DNA from: DALYDK01 sp964415715 | Lineage (GTDB): Bacteria; Patescibacteriota; Saccharimonadia; Saccharimonadales; CAIOMD01 | DNA: 5,269 nt | Direction of reading: 5' to 3' | Assembly: GCA_964415715.1 (NCBI GenBank) | Contig: CAYQBK010000036.1 | Location: 1-5,269 of the forward strand | Shown: positions 1 through 4,965 of the stretch, one piece after another | Layout of the letters: each line of letters starts with the position of its first letter | How positions within the stretch are numbered: position 1 is the stretch's first letter | Program-made: the position numbers and the translations under genes | The notes under the pieces: generated by a model | Database searches by the model: none | What the model saw: only the letters and a program-made list of their open reading frames with translations | Told to the model about the DNA's origin: nothing

Positions 1-302
1 ATGAAGAAGACTCTGTTTTGGGTGATTTTGTCGAAGACGAAGATACTGTCACACCAGAAGAATCTGCTACTACACAGTTACTAAAAGAACATGTCAAAGA
101 CTTGCTGAGTAGCCTAAGCGAACGTGAACAAAAAATTATTCGTTTACGTTTTGGTATTGAAGACGGGAAAAGTCACACACTAGAAGAAGTCGGCCAAGAG
201 TTCAATGTTACAAGGGAGCGAATTCGCCAGATAGAAGCAAAAGCACTTGCCAAGCTTCGTAAACATAAAGACGGTAAAAAGCTACTTGACTACATAAGGT
301 AA
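1..302 (+). CDS. rpoD: Primary RNA polymerase sigma factor (sigma-70/RpoD), C-terminal part only
   Basis: This is the 3' end of the housekeeping sigma factor, which directs RNA polymerase to -10/-35 promoters. The reading frame is already open at base 3, so the gene starts upstream of the window; the TTG at 18 is an internal Leu codon, not a start. The 99 visible residues begin with the region 3.2 finger (LGDFVEDED, residues 6-14). Region 4 follows, with the SEREQKIIRLRFG helix (39-51) and the region 4.2 helix-turn-helix (about 59-78) containing EEVGQEFNVTRERIRQIE, which contacts the -35 element. The KLRK..KLLDYIR ending is typical of RpoD/SigA. The stop is TAA at 300-302. Identification is secure from these motifs. 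An alternative sigma factor is unlikely because region 4.2 matches the primary-sigma signature so closely. Confidence 0.96.
   Translation, partial: EEDSVLGDFVEDEDTVTPEESATTQLLKEHVKDLLSSLSEREQKIIRLRFGIEDGKSHTLEEVGQEFNVTRERIRQIEAKALAKLRKHKDGKKLLDYIR
296..299 (+). promoter_or_regulatory. Weak Shine-Dalgarno (AAGG) for the kinase-like gene
   Basis: AAGG lies inside the last codons of rpoD, seven bases before the ATG at 307. It suggests that the kinase-like gene is translated from the rpoD message. Confidence 0.4.
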
Positions 303-306
303 TATT

Positions 307-879
307 ATGATTATTTTTGGTTTTTCGGGAACAATAGGCAGTGGCAAAGATACTCTGGCTGATTATTTGCAAGATAAATATGGCTTGTTGCATGTGAGTA
401 CAGGCGATATTGTTAGACAGTATGCTATGGCGAAATATGGGTCTGTTGAAAGACCAGTGCTGCGAACAATGTCAAAAGAGTTACGAAAAAAGTATGGATC
501 TAGCGTGTTAGCTGATAAATCGATTGACATGTATAAATCAAAATCTGACCAATACCAGGGATTAATAATCACAGGTATTAGATCGATTGGTGAGGCGGAA
601 AAGATCAAAGAGCTTGGGGGTAAGATGGTTTACGTTGATGCGCCAGTAGAGGTGAGATATGCACGAACTGTTGCTCGTCAGCGTGATGCCGAGGCTGATT
701 TGACACTAGAGCAATATATTGAAAGTGAACAGGCCGAAATGGTTAATACTGATAGGGTTGCAGGACATAATATAGCAGCTATTGGTGACATGTCAGATAT
801 AAAATTGATCAACAATATGCCTTTGGCGGAGTTTTATGCTATTGCCGAAAAAGAGCTGGGTTTGTCGCAAAAAGCGTAG
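307..879 (+). CDS. P-loop NMP-kinase-fold ATPase, UPF0200/dephospho-CoA-kinase-like
   Basis: A 190-aa soluble protein with a nucleotide-kinase fold. A Walker A loop GTIGSGKDT (residues 8-16) follows a short hydrophobic beta strand. A GDIVR motif (33-37) resembles the GDxxR monophosphate-binding signature. A second core strand, LIITGIRS (86-93), is followed by an acidic/basic helix. VYVDAPVEVRYART (108-121) with R124 and R126 downstream looks like the lid arginines. The pattern GD..R / LR..G / I.GIRS..E / APVEVR resembles the UPF0200 and dephospho-CoA-kinase-like families; the true substrate cannot be read from sequence. It starts four bases after the rpoD stop, so co-transcription is likely. 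The ATG at 307 puts the Walker A strand at the N-terminus, as usual in this fold. It could also be annotated simply as an AAA-type or adenylate-kinase-like ATPase. Gene call firm; subfamily moderate. Confidence 0.88.
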   Translation: MIIFGFSGTIGSGKDTLADYLQDKYGLLHVSTGDIVRQYAMAKYGSVERPVLRTMSKELRKKYGSSVLADKSIDMYKSKSDQYQGLIITGIRSIGEAEKIKELGGKMVYVDAPVEVRYARTVARQRDAEADLTLEQYIESEQAEMVNTDRVAGHNIAAIGDMSDIKLINNMPLAEFYAIAEKELGLSQKA

Positions 880-908
880 TATATTTTGCAGATGCGCAAA
901 AAAGTGTA

Positions 909-937
909 TTTCTATTGTTGACCATATCTGATAAAAT
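909..937 (+). promoter_or_regulatory. Putative extended -10 promoter for the 960-3519 two-gene unit
   Basis: TGATAAAAT at 929-937 is an extended -10 element (TG, one base, then TAAAAT at 932-937). With a 17-base spacer the -35 position is 909-914 (TTTCTA), which matches consensus at only three of six positions, as is common when an extended -10 is present. The predicted transcript start is about 944, giving a leader of about 16 bases that just includes the Shine-Dalgarno. The TTGACC at 918-923 is too close to this -10 to be its partner and has no good -10 of its own at 16-18 bases. Confidence 0.5.
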
Positions 938-948
938 CCAGTTGTAAG

Positions 949-954
949 AGGAGG
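949..954 (+). promoter_or_regulatory. Strong Shine-Dalgarno AGGAGG for the synthase-like gene
   Basis: A full AGGAGG sits five bases before the ATG at 960 and fixes that start. The same sequence and spacing recur before the gene at 3554. Confidence 0.85.
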
Positions 955-959
955 ATTGT

Positions 960-1784
960 ATGGCATCAAATGGTTTTAATATTGCGCATAAAACAAATAT
1001 TTATCACCATAGCTTGAGCGTACCCCATGAATCCAAATCAGGTGAAGTCGAGCTAAAGGATTTTATTGATTGCGTCAACAAATATGCAAACCAGGGAAAT
1101 TTTGGTTTCCAGAAATTGCGCTCTTTGCAGTTGTTGCTCGCTGGCCAAATACCACCAAAAAATATCACTGCCAAACCTCGCAAGATTATTGCTAATGCAC
1201 TTGATATGGTAGAGGAAAATAATTTTGACAAAGATTGGCTTGATGATTATATAAACGCGAAGATTGTTTATTCGAGACAGTTTAAATTTTATACGGTTGA
1301 TCAACTAGATGAATATATTCGAAACTATGGTGAAAATATCAATATTATGTTTGGTATTCTTGCGGGAGTAAATCCTGCCGCCGAAGATTGTTTACGAGCA
1401 GAGGGTAGGGCATTGGCATTTAGTGGTTTATTGCTAAATTTGGATTATGATTCTAGTATGGGCAAGAATTTTTTCCCAGTTAGCGAATTGCGACGGTTTG
1501 GTTTACCATATCCAAACTATAACAATGCAGTGCGTCATCCGGGTGCGTTTCGTGAATTTACCGAATATCAATGTGCAAAATACATGGATATGAAGCAAAT
1601 AGCAAGTAGTGGAGTTAGGCGTTATCCATACAAAAAAAGGTTGGCATCAAATATTGCATTGGATATACGTACTTGGCAGATAAATAAAATAGCCAAGAAT
1701 CCTATGATGTTGTTTGAAAAGATGTTATTCCCTAGTAGTTTTTACACTACAGAAAGAAAGATTGTGAGGTTATTAGGTGTCTAG
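960..1784 (+). CDS. Squalene/phytoene-synthase-fold protein with degenerate active site
   Basis: A 274-aa soluble protein that lines up by eye with the head-to-head prenyl synthases (squalene/phytoene synthase family, usually about 270-300 aa). Landmarks: the N-terminal HKTNIYHHSLSVP (10-22) aligns with the family SK(S/T)FY..S..LP; FIDCVNKYANQ (35-45) with the first Asp motif (FCRxVDDIVDE); LAGQIPP (60-66) with the LAG..P turn; FYTVDQLDEYIRNYG (110-124) with the family TF.EL..Y....AG; GRALAFSGLL..LDYD..MGKNFFPVSELRRFGL (149-182) with the second Asp motif block; and INKIAKNPMMLFEKM (241-255) with the C-terminal helix. Three of four catalytic Asp positions are replaced: the first DxxxD reads N40-xxx-N44 and the second N160-xxx-D164. 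In active enzymes these residues bind Mg-diphosphate. The fold therefore seems kept, while normal synthase chemistry is doubtful. The start is fixed by AGGAGG; the 3' end overlaps the next gene by 8 bases. Family assignment fairly confident; function unknown. Confidence 0.85.
   Translation: MASNGFNIAHKTNIYHHSLSVPHESKSGEVELKDFIDCVNKYANQGNFGFQKLRSLQLLLAGQIPPKNITAKPRKIIANALDMVEENNFDKDWLDDYINAKIVYSRQFKFYTVDQLDEYIRNYGENINIMFGILAGVNPAAEDCLRAEGRALAFSGLLLNLDYDSSMGKNFFPVSELRRFGLPYPNYNNAVRHPGAFREFTEYQCAKYMDMKQIASSGVRRYPYKKRLASNIALDIRTWQINKIAKNPMMLFEKMLFPSSFYTTERKIVRLLGV
1766..1769 (+). promoter_or_regulatory. Shine-Dalgarno (GAGG) inside the upstream gene supporting the GTG start at 1777
   Basis: GAGG lies seven bases before the GTG at 1777. 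An in-frame TAG at 1774-1776 directly precedes that GTG, so no longer start is possible in this frame. Confidence 0.55.
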
Positions 1785-3519
1785 CGCTACGTTGAACTGG
1801 CTTATACTTTTATTATTTGCTGTTACTATGTGCTTGAGTTTTATGTCAAATATCAAACCTCACAAACATGTGGTTGCGTATTGTTCGGCACTGTTTTTTG
1901 TTAGCTTGCCATTTACTATTTGGGCTGTTTTGCTAAAAGACAGAGGCACTATATCGATACCAGATGGAGTCACTTTTTTTGGTGCGCCGATAAGTTTGAT
2001 TTGCATGCTGTTTTTGCTACCTTTTGTTGGCATATATGTTTGGGGTTTGATCAAAAAATTTGTTTCCGATAGTCAAATAGGCATGTTGATACCAATTATT
2101 GTAGTTGGTTTGTTGGCTGGTTTGTCATTGTTTATGTTTTTTAGTGCAAACGGTCGGAACTTTACTAAAATGGCTGGTATTGCAGGTTTAGTAGCAGCGG
2201 TTGTTATGTTATTTTCGGGGTTGATATACACCGTTAGATTTTGGTCGTATCAAATACTAGTATTTTCTAGCTGGCTGATACTAGTGTTTATTATTGGTTC
2301 AATTGGTTCGTTTTCTGTCAATACTAGCTCAATGTTTAGTATAGGCAGGGGTCTTATGAATATTGAAAATCTAGTATTATATTTTTCATTTGTGAATTTG
2401 TTTTTGGTTGTGTTCAACTGGTTTGACATACGGCACAATACACAAGCCCAACCTCATAAAAACACTAGCTCGGCAATTAACAATACCCCTCACAATATTC
2501 CTACAACGGACGTTGGAGTTTCTGCAACAGAAAAGAATATTGACACAAACACTATGATAAATCAGGCTAAAAAATATTCAAAAAAACATAGGCTAAAATA
2601 TGCTATATCAACTCTGACTGCGGTGGGTTCTACCTATATTGGGGCGAGGATTTTGAATCGTAAAAAATCAAAAACTACTACAAATGACAATGCCGACTTT
2701 AATATGCCAATATTTGGAGCAAGCACTAAACCTGAGCATAAACTAGACTTACGCAAAATCCCTAGCCCGCCTGAACTATTTCGTTCGGACACAAATAGTT
2801 TTTCTGCCGTCAATGTGCCTACGGGCACCTCTTCGTCAGATAAAACTACTTCTGTCTCGTCCGAAATTAGCTCAGAGCAAGCCGAGGTTTTGCGTAAGTC
2901 TAGTAAATTGGACCTAAATAGGAGCTCCGATCTACCTGAACATCAGTCCAGCAAAGTTGATCTACAGGATGCGCTATCGTTACAAAAGGCCAATACAGCA
3001 AGTAGTAGTGAAGATATTCGCAAGACAGTATCTGGTGGTGATGATTTAAAAATCTCTGGTAGTTATATGTATGATAAACCTACAACCAGCCAACTAGGGC
3101 ATAAAAATAGTGGCGCAGAAATGAGTAAACAATACTCTCCCGATAACGATAAACTTGACTTACGTAAAACTTCAACACAGGCTGGACTATCTTTAGATAA
3201 AGCAAAGTCAATTTCATCTGGCGATCAGATTTCCAATGCGCAATCAGTGATGGATAAGTCGATGTTGCCTACTCCAAATAATGTAGATGAACCAAAGGTT
3301 TTGCATAAAACAAATGAATACCATCCTGAACCAAGCTCTGCTAATCTGAATATTGATCAATCTTCAGGACGGCTCGAGGACACCCTAAACTCACTAAGAG
3401 GCAAAAAGACAACATATTCACAAGTCTCTACTACCCGTCAAACTTACAGCCCTAACGAAATCATATCTAAACTAGCTAGCCAGAAAACATACTTGACAAT
3501 AAATGGTAATAAGCAGTAA
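1777..3519 (+). CDS. Unknown seven-segment membrane protein with Ser/Thr-rich repeat tail
   Basis: A 580-aa protein of no recognised family. Residues 1-215 hold about seven hydrophobic segments (approximately 5-23, 32-52, 65-91, 103-122, 132-151, 156-177, 193-215). Positive charges cluster after segments 1 (KPHKH), 3 (LIKK), 5 (R) and 7 (RH), so the positive-inside rule suggests N-terminus outside and tail in the cytoplasm. A basic amphipathic stretch (262-299, rich in K/R, with weakly hydrophobic 275-292) follows. Residues about 300-580 are low-complexity, rich in Ser, Thr, Asp and Lys, and contain degenerate repeats based on [D/V]-[L/I]-[R/H]-K and K-[L/V]-D-L. The GTG start overlaps the synthase-like gene by 8 bases, implying translational coupling. 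The TM block has no Lys in segment 7, arguing against a rhodopsin. The tail may be an anchor, linker or partner-binding region; this is inference. The stop TAA overlaps the -10 of the next promoter. Confidence 0.88.
   Translation: MSSATLNWLILLLFAVTMCLSFMSNIKPHKHVVAYCSALFFVSLPFTIWAVLLKDRGTISIPDGVTFFGAPISLICMLFLLPFVGIYVWGLIKKFVSDSQIGMLIPIIVVGLLAGLSLFMFFSANGRNFTKMAGIAGLVAAVVMLFSGLIYTVRFWSYQILVFSSWLILVFIIGSIGSFSVNTSSMFSIGRGLMNIENLVLYFSFVNLFLVVFNWFDIRHNTQAQPHKNTSSAINNTPHNIPTTDVGVSATEKNIDTNTMINQAKKYSKKHRLKYAISTLTAVGSTYIGARILNRKKSKTTTNDNADFNMPIFGASTKPEHKLDLRKIPSPPELFRSDTNSFSAVNVPTGTSSSDKTTSVSSEISSEQAEVLRKSSKLDLNRSSDLPEHQSSKVDLQDALSLQKANTASSSEDIRKTVSGGDDLKISGSYMYDKPTTSQLGHKNSGAEMSKQYSPDNDKLDLRKTSTQAGLSLDKAKSISSGDQISNAQSVMDKSMLPTPNNVDEPKVLHKTNEYHPEPSSANLNIDQSSGRLEDTLNSLRGKKTTYSQVSTTRQTYSPNEIISKLASQKTYLTINGNKQ
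2746..3438 (+). repeat. Degenerate tandem repeat in the tail, about 47-residue (141-base) period
   Basis: The motif [D/V]-[L/I]-[R/H]-K-[S/T/I] occurs at residues 324 (DLRKI), 371 (VLRKS), 413 (DIRKT), 461 (DLRKT) and 508 (VLHKT). The spacings are 47, 42, 48 and 47 residues. KLDLRK occurs at both 322 and 459, and its DNA (2740-2757 and 3151-3168) matches at 16 of 18 bases. A second pair, LSLQKANTASSSEDI (400-414) and LSLDKAKSISSGDQI (471-485), shows further internal duplication. The units are strongly diverged between these anchors, so exact unit boundaries are uncertain. Confidence 0.6.
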
Positions 3520-3522
3520 AAT
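3493..3522 (+). promoter_or_regulatory. Near-consensus sigma-70 promoter upstream of the frameshifted gene
   Basis: TTGACA at 3493-3498 (a perfect -35) is followed after 18 bases by TAAAAT at 3517-3522 (-10, five of six). The predicted start is about 3529-3530, which leaves a leader of about 24 bases containing the Shine-Dalgarno. The -35 lies within the last codons of the 580-aa protein and the -10 begins at its stop codon, so the next gene can be expressed independently of the upstream unit. Confidence 0.7.
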
Positions 3523-3542
3523 ATATAACATTAGATAACTTT

Positions 3543-3548
3543 AGGAGG
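3543..3548 (+). promoter_or_regulatory. Strong Shine-Dalgarno AGGAGG for the gene at 3554
   Basis: AGGAGG ends five bases before the ATG at 3554, the same arrangement as for the gene at 960. It marks 3554 as the true start of the frameshifted gene. Confidence 0.85.
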
Positions 3549-3553
3549 AAGAT

Positions 3554-3856
3554 ATGACAGAACCAGGAGCATCTGGAGATTATCCAAGCACAAGAGAATC
3601 ATATGATGATAGATGTAGACGTGGGCTAGAAGAAGCTCGTCAGCTATTTGCAGGTGAACAATTGTCAAGTTTGGTTTTGGCAGGGTCAACTGCACAGCGG
3701 GATCAGACTGTATTAACCGGGACAATTAGTGAGCAGCAAGAAGAAGGGCTCAGAAAAATCGCTTTTGAGTTAGGTATTGGTGATCAGTATGATGATGATC
3801 TGTCTGAGTATGAGAGAAAAGAGCCATTTTGTGCCCTGCTGGGCAGGCGGCTTTAA
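3554..3856 (+). CDS. N-terminal part of a frameshifted cytosolic protein of unknown function
   Basis: The 100-aa frame starts at an ATG with an excellent Shine-Dalgarno and a promoter just upstream, so its beginning is real. It has no signal peptide or membrane segment. It opens with an acidic, Gly/Ser/Pro-containing stretch (1-19). A charged helix RRGLEEARQLFAGE (22-35), a beta-like strand SSLVLAGS (38-45) and an amphipathic helix (about 59-74) follow. The last residues before the TAA, EPFCALLGRRL, look like out-of-frame reading. The natural continuation is in the frame one base back, which is open from 3814 and continues to 4773. I read 3554-4773 as one gene of about 406 residues with one base missing near 3814-3853. 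A genuinely short protein is possible but less likely. Confidence 0.6.
   Translation: MTEPGASGDYPSTRESYDDRCRRGLEEARQLFAGEQLSSLVLAGSTAQRDQTVLTGTISEQQEEGLRKIAFELGIGDQYDDDLSEYERKEPFCALLGRRL
3814..3853 (+). other. Frameshift junction (-1) joining the 100-aa and 314-aa frames
   Basis: Frame 2 (from 3554) ends at TAA 3854-3856. Frame 1 has a stop at 3811-3813 and is then open to 4771, so the shift must fall in 3814-3853. Two homopolymers, AAAA at 3817-3820 and TTTT at 3827-3830, are candidate sites: one extra A or T restores a single frame reading ERK then RAILCPAGQAALTAA, or a close variant. A perfect 5-bp GC-rich hairpin, TGCCC-TGCT-GGGCA, lies at 3832-3845, just behind these runs. Assembly error, true mutation and programmed frameshifting are all possible; no classic X-XXY-YYZ slippery heptamer is present in the right phase. 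Confidence 0.6.
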
Positions 3857-4773
3857 CAGCAGCCTTGTTGCTGAGAGCAGTCGAAACTTCGGGTGATGCG
3901 CCAATTGTTGTTTCTGCGACCAGACATCGAAAAATCAGTAAGACATCGAATAATCCTAATAAACTACCAGAACTTGATGATACCTGTAATGTTTTAGGGT
4001 TAGGTGATTTCTCTCAAGTTGAGGCAACGGAGTATGGTGTTACATTGCAGGTCATTGAGCGTATGCAGGGTTTTAAACCCAATGTCGCCAAATACTCTCA
4101 GGATAAATTAACAAAAAATAAAGAACTTGTTACTGATTCACAGCCAGAAGGTGATTTGGTGTTAGTTGGCTGGGTCCCTGATAAAGAAGATGGCCATAAG
4201 TTACGACCAATTTACATATATGATATACCTCGAATGTACGTTATTGGCACAGATGGACAATACGAACTTGATGACAGGGGCAATAAGCAGCGTGATAAGT
4301 TGAGTGATGGTACAACTGGTGGTTTCTTGGGCTCGGTCGACGTTACTTGTCAACTAGCTAAAGAATGTGGAATTAGCGAGGTATTGGTTTTAAACTCTAA
4401 AACGTATGTTCCAAAGAATAAAGCAGTACTTGAGATGCAGCGGCCGGACGTACCAATAGCTGGGGTAGGCACTAGCTTAATAGCGGAGCTAAGAGGTCTT
4501 TCGTCTTCCCCGGTAGCTATTAACCAGATAGTTGCTGAGCTAGCTGCGCTAGAGAAGAAGATTGATGAACGAACTACTTTTGCTGTTGTTGTGACTGTAG
4601 AGTCTAGTCAAGGATTGGAGGATATTATGGTGGTTCATTGTTCTACAAGAAGAGAAGCTAAGGATACCCTGTTTTCTCTTCAAGGACAATTAAGTGGCAT
4701 TGACTCTGATAATGTAACACAAACATCTCTGCGCATTGTTGAAGAACCCAAAAAGCAGTACACATTAACTTGA
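3829..4773 (+). CDS. C-terminal part of the frameshifted protein; weak amino-acid-kinase-like signature
   Basis: The 314-aa frame has only a TTG at 3829 with no good Shine-Dalgarno, so it is best read as the continuation of the gene starting at 3554. It begins with a helix (QAALTAALLLRAVE, 6-19), a strand APIVVSA (24-30) and RHRK. A linker follows, then LVLVGWVP (110-117). Residues 141-216 read TDGQYELDD, then GTTGGFLGSV (161-170), AKECGISEVLVLNS (177-190) and GVGTS (212-216). This order (TDxxG.Y, then [T/S]GGM..K, then a GI.x.I.N strand, then GT) resembles the C-terminal half of the amino acid kinase fold (N-acetylglutamate, glutamate-5 and isopentenyl phosphate kinases). However, the GGM..K lysine is Ser169 and no N-terminal GG phosphate loop is evident. 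The last 65 residues contain a beta-rich segment (AVVVTVESS) and a Ser/Gln-rich end. No membrane segments. The function is unproven. Confidence 0.65.
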   Translation: MCPAGQAALTAALLLRAVETSGDAPIVVSATRHRKISKTSNNPNKLPELDDTCNVLGLGDFSQVEATEYGVTLQVIERMQGFKPNVAKYSQDKLTKNKELVTDSQPEGDLVLVGWVPDKEDGHKLRPIYIYDIPRMYVIGTDGQYELDDRGNKQRDKLSDGTTGGFLGSVDVTCQLAKECGISEVLVLNSKTYVPKNKAVLEMQRPDVPIAGVGTSLIAELRGLSSSPVAINQIVAELAALEKKIDERTTFAVVVTVESSQGLEDIMVVHCSTRREAKDTLFSLQGQLSGIDSDNVTQTSLRIVEEPKKQYTLT

Positions 4774-4789
4774 CTTATACAAAACCTAG

Positions 4790-4951
4790 TTTCAGTCTGA
4801 GCTAGTTTCGGACGATTTAAAACTGATTTTATCTGACAGAAAGGTATCTGTTGATACATAGACGGCAGAAAAATCTGTTTTAGACGGTCGAAATAGTTCA
4901 GGTGGGGCAGGGATTTTGCATAAGTCAAGTCAATTAATCATTTCGTTGTAA
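4790..4951 (+). pseudogene. Decayed relic of the Ser-rich repeat tail of the 580-aa protein
   Basis: Frame 2 between the TAG at 4787 and the TAA at 4949 reads as tail-like protein broken by one TAG (4859-4861). Its pieces include SDDLKLILSDRKVSVDT, and after the stop TAEKSVLDGRNSSGGAG, then ILHKSSQLI. NSSGGAGILHKSSQLII matches tail residues ISSEQAEVLRKSSKLDL (364-380) at 8 of 17 positions. The DNA at 4914-4935 matches 2888-2909 at 19 of 22 bases. GACGATTTAAAA (4811-4822) matches 3040-3051 at 11 of 12. There is no start codon with a Shine-Dalgarno. It is best explained as the leftover end of a duplicated, now degraded paralogue. Similar low-complexity composition could exaggerate the match, but the ILHKSS/VLRKSS block is too close at the DNA level to dismiss. 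Confidence 0.5.
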
Positions 4952-4965
4952 CCTGTGGTTTAATA

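Noticed and set aside
884..901. TTTTGC...GCAAAA inverted repeat after the kinase gene as a terminator
   Set aside because: The stem is A/T-dominated with only two G-C pairs, and no T-run follows on either strand.
1777..2421. The seven-segment membrane block, next to a phytoene-synthase-like gene, as a microbial rhodopsin
   Set aside because: The last segment (193-215) has no lysine for retinal attachment, and no rhodopsin motifs are visible.
3829..3831. TTG at 3829 as an independent translation start
   Set aside because: There is no good Shine-Dalgarno, and sequence upstream in the same frame (from 3814) reads as a plausible continuation of the 3554 gene.
3554..3960. Similarity of the repaired N-terminal half to the DUF218/SanA-ElyC fold
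   Set aside because: Only loose helix-strand spacing agrees (E..........LGI, VVSATRH); the leading conserved strand and Arg/His motifs are not convincing.
4786..4809. CTAGTTTC direct repeat (4786-4793 and 4802-4809) as an attachment site or target duplication
   Set aside because: Eight bases, 16 apart, with no element between them; too short to support an insertion event.
4844..4857. GTATC-TGTT-GATAC hairpin as a terminator for the 4773 gene
   Set aside because: Only a 5-bp stem, no U-tract, and it lies inside the tail relic; likely chance.
4859..4861. TAG inside the tail-like frame as a recoded sense codon
   Set aside because: TAG ends the real gene at 1782-1784, and the tail-like frame has no start signal, so decay is the simpler reading.
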